Source: Guptibacillus hwajinpoensis | GTDB taxonomy: Bacteria > Bacillota > Bacilli > Bacillales > Bacillaceae_O | Assembly: GCA_016841765.1 (NCBI GenBank) | Contig: JAENYN010000002.1 | Location: forward strand, 1 to 64,000 | Length of the DNA stretch: 64,000 nucleotides | Direction: 5' to 3' | Part shown: in pieces, positions 52,763 to 61,293 of the stretch | Numbering within the stretch: the stretch's first letter is position 1 | Layout: every line of letters starts with the position of its first letter | Notes under the pieces: generated by a model | What the model saw: only the letters and a program-made list of their open reading frames with translations | What the model was told of the DNA's origin: nothing | Database searches by the model: none | Translations under genes and position numbers: made by a program

Positions 52763-53608
52763 ATGATACAAGTAGCAGGAATGCCTTTACAGCAAACGGA
52801 ATCGCCGGAAGCAGGAAGTGCTGAAAACAAGATCATGCAGCAAATGATTGACGTTCCTGTCCTTTTTTCGTATCGCACAAAAAGTGAACTAATGTTTGAA
52901 ATCAACGTCAGGAAGAACATCATCCAGAGCGCAGAGGAAATGAGTGAACGGAAGATTGAATTCACGACCTTTAAAGGTTCCCGCTGCAATCCTGAATTCT
53001 GGAATCGAACGCCGCAGGGAGGATTCCTTTTAAAGCCTGGTATCAGTCCGTCTGATGCAATAATGGATGTATATGCGAACAGTTCCTTGTATGGTTTTGA
53101 ATGTGCGACAGCCTGTGTCATCATTTTGTATCATGCCGCCATAAAGAGTATTGGCAGACGTACATTTGATCTCTGGTTCCAGGACCTTTATTTATATAGC
53201 TGGAATACCGACTCAGATCTTGGTTTATACACCTTTTATGCAAGTCATTATGTGCCTGGTGATGTTGTGTATTTTAAAAATCCGAAATTTAACCGCGGGA
53301 CGCCCTGGTATAGAGGGGAGAATGCTGTCGTTTTGACAGGCGGCAAGTTTTACGGACATGGGTTTGGCATAATCGATGGTCAAAAAATGGTGCAAATACT
53401 GAACAAACATCGGGATCAGGCCAGTGATCAATCCGCTTATTTGACGAATTTGGTCACAAGGCCGTCTTTTAACCGTCTAGCTGAACTTTCAACGTCGCAA
53501 ACCGGCCGTACAGCTCCGCGAATGCCAGCCCCGGTGATCCACCATAATAAAACCTCGATAGCGTATATTCAATATTTGCATTACTTTATGAAAAAGATGA
53601 CCAGATAA
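52763..53608 (+). CDS. tgl: Spore coat protein-glutamine gamma-glutamyltransferase
   Basis: A 281-residue transglutaminase that cross-links spore coat proteins through Gln-Lys bonds. The nucleophile is in YGFECATACVI (Cys 114, preceded by Glu 113), and RGENAVVL (Glu 186) and YGHGFGI (His about 199) complete the site as in B. subtilis Tgl. It is some 35 residues longer than the B. subtilis protein because of a Pro/His-containing C-terminal extension. GGAAAGGGG precedes the ATG. Expression late in the mother cell is expected from homology. Confidence 0.93.
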   Translation: MIQVAGMPLQQTESPEAGSAENKIMQQMIDVPVLFSYRTKSELMFEINVRKNIIQSAEEMSERKIEFTTFKGSRCNPEFWNRTPQGGFLLKPGISPSDAIMDVYANSSLYGFECATACVIILYHAAIKSIGRRTFDLWFQDLYLYSWNTDSDLGLYTFYASHYVPGDVVYFKNPKFNRGTPWYRGENAVVLTGGKFYGHGFGIIDGQKMVQILNKHRDQASDQSAYLTNLVTRPSFNRLAELSTSQTGRTAPRMPAPVIHHNKTSIAYIQYLHYFMKKMTR

Positions 53609-53699
53609 CAAAAAGGACCAGTCCGTGACATCAACCCATTTATAAGGTTGACGGGCTCAACTTTCTATTGGGTGAGTACTATATAGTGACAAATAACTA

Positions 53700-53987
53700 A
53701 TGGAAGGGATGGATGGAAGAGTGGAACCTAATATGAATGCGATGCCTTATATGGGAGAAAATATGAATGCAATGCCTTATATGGGAGAAAACATGCATGC
53801 GATGCCTTATATGGGAGAAAACATAAATGCAGCTCCGGTGATGGGCGCCAATGTTGCTCCGATGCCAAGTTGTGTTTCTCCGGGCTATAGATATTGTCCT
53901 CCGGTCAGGAGAGGAAACCCATTTGCGTTAATCGTCGTGTTGTTTATCTTGTTGATTATTGTTGGTGCATGCGGGTTTGGTTATTGA
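53700..53987 (+). CDS. YjcZ-like small sporulation protein with decapeptide repeats
   Basis: A 95-residue protein. The N-terminal half is three to four copies of a ten-residue unit NMNAMPYMGE (30-bp DNA period), then a Cys/Pro-rich stretch (PSCVSPGYRYCPP) and a C-terminal single membrane helix with the YjcZ pattern GNPFALIVVLFILLIIVGAC. YjcZ-type proteins are small sporulation peptides. The N-terminal repeats are an unusual addition. The exact start is uncertain: ATG 53700, ATG 53709 and GTG 53721 are in frame and none has ideal spacing. Confidence 0.75.
   Translation: MEGMDGRVEPNMNAMPYMGENMNAMPYMGENMHAMPYMGENINAAPVMGANVAPMPSCVSPGYRYCPPVRRGNPFALIVVLFILLIIVGACGFGY
53731..53838 (+). repeat. 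30-bp in-frame tandem repeat
   Basis: Three near-identical units of ATATGAATGCGATGCCTTAT plus ATGGGAGAAA and a fourth decaying one. Differences are single bases, mostly silent or Asn/His, so expansion was recent. Confidence 0.9.
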
Positions 53988-54011
53988 TCAGTTGAAGTGA
54001 ATGACTAAATT

Positions 54012-54055
54012 GGTGCCTGACCCCCGGTGCTTTAAAGCACCGGGGGTCAGGCACC
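54012..54055. repeat. 44-bp palindrome, copy 6
   Basis: Arms GGTGCCTGACCCCCGGTGCT and AGCACCGGGGGTCAGGCACC around TTAA, identical to copy 3. It ends two bases before the stop codon of the convergent flavoprotein gene. Confidence 0.95.
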
Positions 54056-54057
54056 CT

Positions 54058-55113
54058 TTATGCCCCATAATATACCAACAACTTATGCTGAGCAGCCGTA
54101 AGCAAATCCCGGTAAATCCGGTTCAGCTCATTATCCTCAAAAACAGCGTCAATCCCCATATACCTGAAAAGGGCCTGCACGCCTTCAACTCCAAGCCGTG
54201 CAGTTTCTTTGCTGAGCACGCTGATGTCAATCAGTTCTTCATCCGACAGCCCGTTTCCGTCAAGATGGCTTTGCCAGGATGTCTCAACAGCAAGATGGAA
54301 GGCTGCCGCCGTGGCATCGAATGGTGCCGCCAACTCCTTAATCTTACCTGTTACATACGAATAGCGGCCCTCATCCAACTTGAACCTCCGTTCCGCCTGG
54401 GCCTGTGCCTCTTCGAAAAAATGCCTGGCTATCCCGATTGTGGTGGCGGCAATATTCGCTTCGGCAAACGGCACAAACGGATAGTGGTAGACCGGGTTGT
54501 CATAATGGAAGTGCGGCCTGGACACATCGAACGTTTTCTCTTCCGGCACGAACGCATCTTTCACATGGATCGTATGGCTGTTCGTCGCTTTCAGACCGAA
54601 TGCATTCCAATTTTTTTCGATTTCCACCTGGCCGGGCTTAAAGATGAACGCCCGGACGGCACCATCCTCAACTCCGTCCCCTTCAATCCGGCAATTCGCC
54701 GTGAACGTTGTCGCATTCAGCGATCCGCTGCAAAACGGCCAGCTCCCGGTAACGCGCCAGCCTGCATCCACTTTCCTGGCAATCCCGTTCGGCCGGTCGC
54801 TGCCGGCAATGTAAACTTTCCGGCTGGAAAAAACGCCAGGTGCCACCTCAGGGGAAATCGTCGTCGCGAAAAACCCGGCCCCCGAGCCGATCTGGACAAG
54901 CCAGCCAAAGCTGCCGTCAATCCAGGCTGCTTCTTCAAACAGCTTAAGTGCCATCGGAAACGGCATCATCCTGCCGTTCAACTCAGCGGGAAGAAATAAT
55001 TTGAAAAGGCCCCGATCATAGATGACCTCAAGCACTTCTGGATGCAGCTCACCATTCTTTTCCATCCAGCGGGAATGCCCGCGGATCAAGTCAACCGTCT
55101 GTGTGTCGAACAT
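54058..55113 (-). CDS. Acyl-CoA dehydrogenase-like flavoprotein under TPP riboswitch control
   Basis: A 351-residue protein with the acyl-CoA dehydrogenase/flavin monooxygenase (HpaB/DszC-like) fold: N-terminal helical domain, beta domain with GWRVTGSWPFCSGSLNATTF and NWNAFGLKATNSHTIHV, and C-terminal helical bundle. The catalytic Glu usual in acyl-CoA dehydrogenases is not evident, favouring an oxygenase-type or other activity. AAAGGAAG supports ATG 55113. The TPP riboswitch and terminator just upstream tie it to thiamin status, so a role in thiamin salvage, breakdown or import chemistry is suspected; the reaction is unknown. Confidence 0.8.
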   Translation of the reverse strand: MFDTQTVDLIRGHSRWMEKNGELHPEVLEVIYDRGLFKLFLPAELNGRMMPFPMALKLFEEAAWIDGSFGWLVQIGSGAGFFATTISPEVAPGVFSSRKVYIAGSDRPNGIARKVDAGWRVTGSWPFCSGSLNATTFTANCRIEGDGVEDGAVRAFIFKPGQVEIEKNWNAFGLKATNSHTIHVKDAFVPEEKTFDVSRPHFHYDNPVYHYPFVPFAEANIAATTIGIARHFFEEAQAQAERRFKLDEGRYSYVTGKIKELAAPFDATAAAFHLAVETSWQSHLDGNGLSDEELIDISVLSKETARLGVEGVQALFRYMGIDAVFEDNELNRIYRDLLTAAQHKLLVYYGA

Positions 55114-55138
55114 TTCTCTACTTCCTTTCATCAAAACT

Positions 55139-55170
55139 GAAAAACACCCCCTGCCAAAACAGGGGGTGCC
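55139..55170 (-). terminator. Riboswitch-controlled terminator
   Basis: CACCCCCTG pairs with CAGGGGGTG and is followed on the minus strand by TTTTTCAG. It lies between the TPP aptamer and the flavoprotein gene and is the expected off-switch. Confidence 0.85.
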
Positions 55171-55184
55171 CGTAATCTTTACAA

Positions 55185-55282
55185 GCTTTCACTCCCTGCG
55201 CCGGCATTATCCGGATCAGGTCAGCGGGTCAATATCTTTGCGGGATATTCTCTCAACCGGCCGATTCCAGCTCCCCGTGCAC
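55185..55282 (-). ncRNA. TPP riboswitch (THI element)
   Basis: Read on the minus strand, the conserved blocks appear in order: CACGGGGAGCT, GGTTGAGAG, then GACCCGCTGACCTGATCCGG and ATAATGCCGGCGCAGGGAGT. These are the core bases of the thiamin pyrophosphate aptamer. Confidence 0.95.
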
Positions 55283-55348
55283 AAATATAAAATTACCAAT
55301 CTAATTATAACGCATTTTTCAGGCTATGAATCTCATCGTTGCTGAACA

Positions 55349-56056
55349 TCAGGTGGTATGCTTCTCCCCGTCATACGTTGTTATATGAAAGCCTCTCTGC
55401 TTATCCCATTCCGCATAAAAGACATCTTTGACCTTTTTGATGCCCTTTTCACTGAGGTGTTTTTTCAGCCAGTTTTCATTCTTATCGATTTGATCGAGAT
55501 TTTTTTGGTGAATCACACCTTCATCAATGAGCAGTATAGAAGGATCAGTATCGGAAGCCTCAATATCCAAAGAACTTGCCGTAACCGGCTGATCCTGCGA
55601 ATATTTCATTACACTCAGCTGCCCGCTTACTTCCAGGAATGCATACTTCACTTCACTCAACGAAAATATCCCCTGCATCCGCAGCATCGTCCGCAGCTGC
55701 GCCATTTCAAGCTTGGCCTTCTTCAGCTCCTCAATATCCACTTCACCATCATTGACTAGTATGGTTGTTTTTCCTTTCAGGACGGGGCGCAGCTTTTCAT
55801 ACTTCTGCGTCAGCTTTTCTACAGTGTAAATCAAAGCAGCCCATAAAACGGCAGCATATAAAACATGATAGATTTTCGTCTTCGTATCATATATGCCCTC
55901 TTCAATAATACCGCCAAGAATAAGTGCATAAACGAAATCAAAAGGTGTAACCTGGGACATTTCCTTTTTTCCTAATAAGCGTGTGATGACCAGAAGTACA
56001 ATAAGGCCGATCACAAGCTTAAGCGTAATCGTCGTAAACACGCCGAGGACCTCCAA
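55349..56056 (-). CDS. YetF/DUF421 family membrane protein
   Basis: A 235-residue protein with three N-terminal membrane segments (about 8-24, 38-52, 62-80) and two cytosolic YetF domains. TRLLGKKEMSQVTPFDFVYA and LRPVLKGKTTILVNDGE and ELRxMLRxQG-type LRTMLRMQGIFSLSEV are characteristic. Such proteins are often spore- or envelope-related in Bacillus. It is not linked to the TPP-regulated gene, as the riboswitch lies between. Confidence 0.9.
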   Translation of the reverse strand: MEVLGVFTTITLKLVIGLIVLLVITRLLGKKEMSQVTPFDFVYALILGGIIEEGIYDTKTKIYHVLYAAVLWAALIYTVEKLTQKYEKLRPVLKGKTTILVNDGEVDIEELKKAKLEMAQLRTMLRMQGIFSLSEVKYAFLEVSGQLSVMKYSQDQPVTASSLDIEASDTDPSILLIDEGVIHQKNLDQIDKNENWLKKHLSEKGIKKVKDVFYAEWDKQRGFHITTYDGEKHTT

Positions 56057-56320
56057 TCAATTTAGTGTAATAAGTTATTTACCCTCTATCTGGTTATGTA
56101 ATCAGGAAGCCGTTTCCATGTGGAGAGAAAAAACAAACAAGGGTGCTGTTCAAGTCACAAATTGCGAAGAAGAATTGTGCCGGATATGCAGCTTCTTTTC
56201 GCCCATTTATCAATTTGTACAAAAAAATCAGAATTTTTTATGTGAATTGGAAATAACATTGTCATTTCATTGCCACTATAATGAAACCCAGGATTGAATC
56301 AAGAAGAGGAGGTAACCGCT

Positions 56321-57454
56321 ATTTCGACCACGGCAAAGATAAAGTGTATTGGGTTTCCGAAAATGGATAAAGAACAGAGCGAAAAACGGGACTTCTTACC
56401 GGAGTTCTTTGGGAAGCTGGAACAGTTCCAGACCGAAGTGTATCTCGAAAAAGGTTATGGGGCGAAGCTCGGCTATCAGGAAAAAGATTACCTGGAGAAG
56501 AACAAGTATCTCCGTTTTGCCGACCGGGACACTGTGTTTGCACAGGAACTGATTGCCGTCATCCGTGTGCCCGAGTTCGAATCGCTGGAAAAAATGAAGC
56601 CGCACAGCGGGCTGCTGTCGATGCTTCATTATGAAACGAGGCCAAAGTTGTTAGCGAAATTGAAGGAGAAAGACATTAACGCCTTTTCACTCGATGCCAT
56701 TGTTGACGATCAAAACCAGCGGATGATGGTCACGTATGAGGTGACAGCACTTGGAGGGATTGTGTCGGCCTTCAAGCTCCTGAAACAAAAAGCCCAGCAT
56801 GATGGTCAGATCAATAAACCGCTGAAAGTCGCCATTATCGGCATGGGCAATCTCGGCATCCAGGCCGGGCGCTCCGCGTTGCAGCAATATAGCGAAAGGG
56901 AGTTTGAAAACGACGGCTATAAAGGGATCAGCATTGAGTTCTTGGAAAAGGAGATCACGGGCTACGAAGTATCCATCAGGGATATTTTCGAAAAAACAGA
57001 TTTGCTGGTGGATGCGACGCGCCGGCCGGATGCCACCAAACCGATCATTCCGAACAAGTGGCTCGCCTATTTGCCTGAAGATGCCATCATCCTCGATTTG
57101 ACAGCCGACCCGTATGAAGAGAGAGCAGGCGGCACGCAGGTGAAAGCGATTGAAGGCATCCCGCACGGAACGCTGGATAACATCTATTTCCCGAAGGACG
57201 ATCCGGAATGGGAGAAAGGAATTCCGGCAACTGTCCATACAGCAAACAGAAGGGCGACCGTCAGCTGCAACGCCTGGCCGGGAGTGATGCCGAAAGAATG
57301 CATGTTCATTTACGGGGAAAAAATCCTTCCATTTTTATCGATTCTGCTTCAAAAGGGGTACAGCCTCGACATCGATTCGGAAGACAGGCAGGAACGCGCC
57401 CTGGCACGATCGACCATCGGGCAATTTGAGGGTGACCTTGCCGTTCAGGGCTAA
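56321..57454 (+). CDS. Alanine dehydrogenase/carboxyethylornithine synthase-like enzyme
   Basis: A 377-residue NAD(P)-dependent enzyme of the alanine dehydrogenase/pyridine nucleotide transhydrogenase N-terminal fold, which includes N5-(carboxyethyl)ornithine synthase. The first domain has IGFPKMDKEQSEKRDFLPEF; the Rossmann motif is VAIIGMGNLGIQAGRSAL (about 172-189); DATRRPDATKPIIPN and ILDLTADPYE follow. AGGAGGT (56307-56313) is seven bases before an ATT at 56321, whereas the only upstream TTG (56294) has no usable site, so initiation is probably at ATT. It sits opposite a PucR regulator in an opine-like locus. Confidence 0.75.
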   Translation: MSTTAKIKCIGFPKMDKEQSEKRDFLPEFFGKLEQFQTEVYLEKGYGAKLGYQEKDYLEKNKYLRFADRDTVFAQELIAVIRVPEFESLEKMKPHSGLLSMLHYETRPKLLAKLKEKDINAFSLDAIVDDQNQRMMVTYEVTALGGIVSAFKLLKQKAQHDGQINKPLKVAIIGMGNLGIQAGRSALQQYSEREFENDGYKGISIEFLEKEITGYEVSIRDIFEKTDLLVDATRRPDATKPIIPNKWLAYLPEDAIILDLTADPYEERAGGTQVKAIEGIPHGTLDNIYFPKDDPEWEKGIPATVHTANRRATVSCNAWPGVMPKECMFIYGEKILPFLSILLQKGYSLDIDSEDRQERALARSTIGQFEGDLAVQG

Positions 57455-57462
57455 TCCCAGGC

Positions 57463-59073
57463 CTAATGCTTCAGCATGTTGTGGATGATCAGGGCAAGCT
57501 CCAGCTCGATCCGTTCTTTGAAATTGGTAATCTTCCGTTTTGTCACCTTTTCGATCTTTTTGATTCGGTATTTTAACGTGTGGCGGTGGATGTACAGTTT
57601 TTCAGCAGCATCGTTTATTTTCATATCTTCGAGATAAATGCGGAGCGTATCGAGCAATTCGGGATCATCGGAAAGATCGCCAAGGACTTTATCGTGATAC
57701 TCGGTGATCAGGCTTTCATTTTGCAAAAGGGGCAGCAACAGCTTGTACAAACCGAGATCTTTGTAGTGGAGGCACCGGTTCTTTTTCCAGACGGATTCGA
57801 TGATGAATAATGCTTCCTGGGCTTCTGTGAAGGAGTACCGGTAGTCATTGAAATTGTTGTAGTAGTTTCCGATGCCGATTGAAACTGAGAGATTGTGGCT
57901 GTCCCTGACATGCTGCGAAATTTCGTTCAGCACATCTGTGATGGAAACCCGTGTTGTCGAGTAATTGGTTATCAGCAGGACAAACTGCCCGTTCAGCCTT
58001 TTCAGGAGAGCATCGAGTGCATGGTTCTGAAGCCTTTTGATCAATGTCTGCTGCAGTTTTCGCAAGACCGGCTGGTTGTCAGCGGCCGGAATCTCATCGA
58101 AATCATCAATCTTCATGACGGCCACACACGTATCGTGCGAATCGATTTTATAGCCGAGCGCTTCGCCTTTTGAGTGGATGGTCAGTTCATCGGTGTAGTT
58201 TCCGGTCAGGAGCAGCTCCAGGAAATCGGATTTCAATTGGTTGTCCTTCTCTTCGAGGCTCGACAGCTTGATGAATTCAAGCGCGCATATCGTGGAGGCA
58301 TGCTGAACGGCGATCTCCTCAAGCGGATAGAAGGGGCTGGATTTCACGCCTATTATGTAGCCGAACGTATTATTCTGGGATTTCACCGGGGCGGTCAGCA
58401 CATGAAAGCCGTCTTTTTCAAATGCCAGCTTGTTATCGATGAAAGCGGTGCGCTCCTGTTCCTGGTAATGAAAAAGGACATCCTCATAAAATGACTTCGC
58501 AAGATCGGATGAGGAGTTCGCAGATTTCGCATGGCATAACATGTTCATGTTCGAGTCGAAGATGGAGATATGGCCGCTGAACATGTCACTGACGCTCTCG
58601 GCAATCGGAAGCAGGCCTTCATTGTTAATGGCGATGTTCGTCAGTTTCCGATAGGTCGATTCCGAAAACTGAATTTCTTCAAACTGCCTGTTCAGGATAT
58701 GTTTATGGACAATCTTTGTGATATCAGAGAACGTGACAGATTTTGAGATTTCAATAATTGGGAAACCGAGACGCTCACTCTCGCGCACCATTTCTTCCGG
58801 AACGGACTCAAGGTAGTAGCCGGTCTGGATAATGATCCCCGCTATTTTCCGGTTATGCAGCTGCCCGATGAGACTTTTCTCAACGCCGTCGCCGGAAAAT
58901 AAATCAAAAGCGGTCGTCATGACCATTTCTCCTTCATCCAGCTGATTGATATCTTCCAGCATTTCGAGAATGGTGACCCAGCGGATGATGTTGTTCCGGC
59001 CGCGCTTGCCGGAGACGAAAGCCGCATCTTTAAAAATATCAAGTGTAAGCATTTCGTTAAGCGTGATGGTCAT
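57463..59073 (-). CDS. PucR family transcriptional regulator (opine-like locus)
   Basis: A 536-residue regulator with PucR ligand domain (about 5-125; VTILEMLEDINQLDEGEMVM), a middle GGDEF-like domain and C-terminal helix-turn-helix AAEKLYIHRHTLKYRIKKIE. AAGGAG precedes ATG 59073. It is divergent from the opine dehydrogenase gene and convergent with the alanine-dehydrogenase-like gene, and probably controls both sides. Confidence 0.92.
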   Translation of the reverse strand: MTITLNEMLTLDIFKDAAFVSGKRGRNNIIRWVTILEMLEDINQLDEGEMVMTTAFDLFSGDGVEKSLIGQLHNRKIAGIIIQTGYYLESVPEEMVRESERLGFPIIEISKSVTFSDITKIVHKHILNRQFEEIQFSESTYRKLTNIAINNEGLLPIAESVSDMFSGHISIFDSNMNMLCHAKSANSSSDLAKSFYEDVLFHYQEQERTAFIDNKLAFEKDGFHVLTAPVKSQNNTFGYIIGVKSSPFYPLEEIAVQHASTICALEFIKLSSLEEKDNQLKSDFLELLLTGNYTDELTIHSKGEALGYKIDSHDTCVAVMKIDDFDEIPAADNQPVLRKLQQTLIKRLQNHALDALLKRLNGQFVLLITNYSTTRVSITDVLNEISQHVRDSHNLSVSIGIGNYYNNFNDYRYSFTEAQEALFIIESVWKKNRCLHYKDLGLYKLLLPLLQNESLITEYHDKVLGDLSDDPELLDTLRIYLEDMKINDAAEKLYIHRHTLKYRIKKIEKVTKRKITNFKERIELELALIIHNMLKH

Positions 59074-59199
59074 AAGATGTCTCCTTACCAATAAAATTCT
59101 AAATATTATGATATCTTAACTGGAGGCTTTTATACATATGCACAATAAGAAACAGTACTTTTGTCCCTTAACACGGAAAAGTATGGAAGGGGTGAATTC

Positions 59200-60291
59200 G
59201 TGGAAAAAGTCCTCATTATAGGAGCCGGCCATGGCGGATATGCAGCGGCGGGAGATCTGGTCATGAAAGGCTTTCACGTCATGATGTATGAATTGAAAGC
59301 CTTTCAGCGCAACCTTTTCCCATTAATCGAGTCCGGAAGGCTGAAACTGACCGGCGAGATTTCGGGCATTGTCGAAGCCCCGGAAATTATGGTTGATTTC
59401 AAAAATGCGATGGCTGATGCTGACGTCGTTCTCATCATGACCCACGCAGGGTCTCACCGGGAGATTGCCGAACAGATGGCCCCCCTTGTCAAAGAGAACC
59501 AGTTGATTGTCCTCGTTCCCGGCTATACCGGCGGAAGCCTGGTCTTCGCCAAAATCTTCAAGGAAAGGAATGCGGCGAGCGGTCATTATCTCGCCGAAAC
59601 GAACACGACGCCATATGCATCCCGGAAAATCAACGGGCAGCCGGCGGTGCATGTCAAGCTGTATGCAAAACAGATTTTGCTGTCTGCCTTCCCGGCGGTC
59701 CATAACGAAGTTGCCGGCGAGCGGTTCAGGCGTTTGTACCCGAATGCGGTGCTCGTTGACAATGCCCTTGTCACCGGGTTCAACAATGGCAATCCGGTCT
59801 TGAATGTTCCGCCGGCCATATTGAATGCAGGGCGGATTGAAAAGGCAGAGGGCGATTATTATCATTTCCAGGAAGGCGTCACCCCTTCCGTCGCAAAAGT
59901 CCTTGCCCTGCTTGACGATGAGAGGATGGCGGTGGGCGAGGCAGCTGGAATCGATGTGCCGTCTTACCTCGAACGGGTCATGAACACCGGGTATGTCACG
60001 ACCAACTCAAGCTGGAATGACATGATCAAAACAAGCCCGCATCTGACAGCGAAGGGACCCGACAGCTTAAGGCATCGTTATTTTACCGAGGATGTGCCGT
60101 ACGGGCTGGTGCCATGGCATGACATTGCCAGGCAGGAAGGGGTCGAGGTGCCGCTCATGACATCATTCATCCATTTGTCATCCGCTTTGATGGGTGTCGA
60201 TTACTTCAAACACGGCCGCACGCTTACCGACATGGGGATCGCCGGGATAAGAGGGGATGACCTGCACCATTACTTGCAGAAAGGCAAATAG
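59200..60291 (+). CDS. Octopine/nopaline dehydrogenase family protein
   Basis: A 363-residue NAD(P)-dependent opine dehydrogenase-like enzyme, which would join or split an amino acid and an alpha-keto acid through a secondary amine. The NAD motif is VLIIGAGHGGYAAAGDL (3-19). In the C-terminal domain the family pattern N-x-x-x-H-P appears as GNPVLNVPPAILNAGRIE, with Asn where the catalytic His is expected; YYHFQEGVTPSVAKVL and LDDERMAVGEAAGI are typical. GTG 59200 with GGAAGGGG upstream is the chosen start. The ABC transporter genes follow on the same strand. Confidence 0.88.
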   Translation: MEKVLIIGAGHGGYAAAGDLVMKGFHVMMYELKAFQRNLFPLIESGRLKLTGEISGIVEAPEIMVDFKNAMADADVVLIMTHAGSHREIAEQMAPLVKENQLIVLVPGYTGGSLVFAKIFKERNAASGHYLAETNTTPYASRKINGQPAVHVKLYAKQILLSAFPAVHNEVAGERFRRLYPNAVLVDNALVTGFNNGNPVLNVPPAILNAGRIEKAEGDYYHFQEGVTPSVAKVLALLDDERMAVGEAAGIDVPSYLERVMNTGYVTTNSSWNDMIKTSPHLTAKGPDSLRHRYFTEDVPYGLVPWHDIARQEGVEVPLMTSFIHLSSALMGVDYFKHGRTLTDMGIAGIRGDDLHHYLQKGK

Positions 60292-60404
60292 GCTTTTATC
60301 CATATGTATAAAATTGTCCGATGTTTTTTAGAGGTATGTTTATATTCGGAGTTGTCAGAAAATTTTATACTTAACTTACAGAATTCAGGAGGGGAAGGGA
60401 TACG

Positions 60405-61226
60405 ATGAAAAAAATAGTGATGTCCATTTTAATGCTGGCGATGCTGATCGGCATCGTCGCATGTTCGAGCCAGTCCAGCGGGTCAGAGGAGGCGGATGCC
60501 GAGAAGAAAGTCGCCGGCGAGAAAGACTCCGGTTCATCGCTTGTCGATGAAATCAAGGAAAGAGGGACCCTGACAATGGCGATGGGCGGCAAATACCCGC
60601 CGTTCAACTTCGTGAACAAAAACAATGAACTCGACGGCTTTGACGTCGATATTGCCAAAGAAATCGCCAAACGGATGGGCGTCGAGGCGAAGCCGGTATC
60701 AACCGAATGGGATGCCATCATCACCGGCCTGCTGACGGAAAAGTACGACATCATCCTCGGAAGCATGTCAATCACGGAGGAACGGCAGCAAAAGGCTGAC
60801 TTCGTCCAATACTATACATCCGGTGCCGCCATCATCGTACCGGAAGATTCCAAGATCAAAGGAAAAGAAGACCTCGAAGGCGCCAATGTCGGGGTGGGAC
60901 TCGGAACGACGTATGAAGAAGAAGCGGTCAAGCTTGGCGCGAATGTGAAAACATACAGCTCCAGTGTCGACGGCTTCAACGATATGATCAACGGCCGCAT
61001 TGATGCCGTCATCTCGGATCAATTGCTGGCAGCAAACGGCATCAAGGAAAAAGGCTATCCGTTCAAGATCGTCGGCGAGAAGCTGTTCGAGGATCCATGC
61101 GGCATCGCCATCCGCAAGGACAACCCGGAACTGAAAAAAGAAATCGAAACGATCATGGAAGAAATGAGACAGGATGGAACATACACGAAAATAAGCGAAA
61201 AATGGTTTGATATGGATATCAGGTAA
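60405..61226 (+). CDS. Polar amino acid ABC transporter substrate-binding lipoprotein
   Basis: A 273-residue binding lipoprotein, lipobox IVAC (Cys 21), then an SBP family 3 domain: GTLTMAMGGKYPPFNFVN, LDGFDVDIAKEIAKRMG, TEWDAIITGLLTEKYDIILG, SITEERQQKADF. It would capture an amino acid or opine. GGAGGGGAAGGG precedes the ATG. First gene of a three-gene transporter. Confidence 0.93.
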   Translation: MKKIVMSILMLAMLIGIVACSSQSSGSEEADAEKKVAGEKDSGSSLVDEIKERGTLTMAMGGKYPPFNFVNKNNELDGFDVDIAKEIAKRMGVEAKPVSTEWDAIITGLLTEKYDIILGSMSITEERQQKADFVQYYTSGAAIIVPEDSKIKGKEDLEGANVGVGLGTTYEEEAVKLGANVKTYSSSVDGFNDMINGRIDAVISDQLLAANGIKEKGYPFKIVGEKLFEDPCGIAIRKDNPELKKEIETIMEEMRQDGTYTKISEKWFDMDIR

Positions 61227-61293
61227 GGCAGCGGCCGGCGGCACTTTCAGGCTGCTGCCGGCCTAATCTTACCAATGATTTGGGAGGGAAACG

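Noticed and set aside
54001-54999. 332-codon open frame on the plus strand
   Set aside because: It is antisense to the flavoprotein gene at 54058-55113, starts in a palindrome, and has Arg/Pro/Cys-rich shadow composition.
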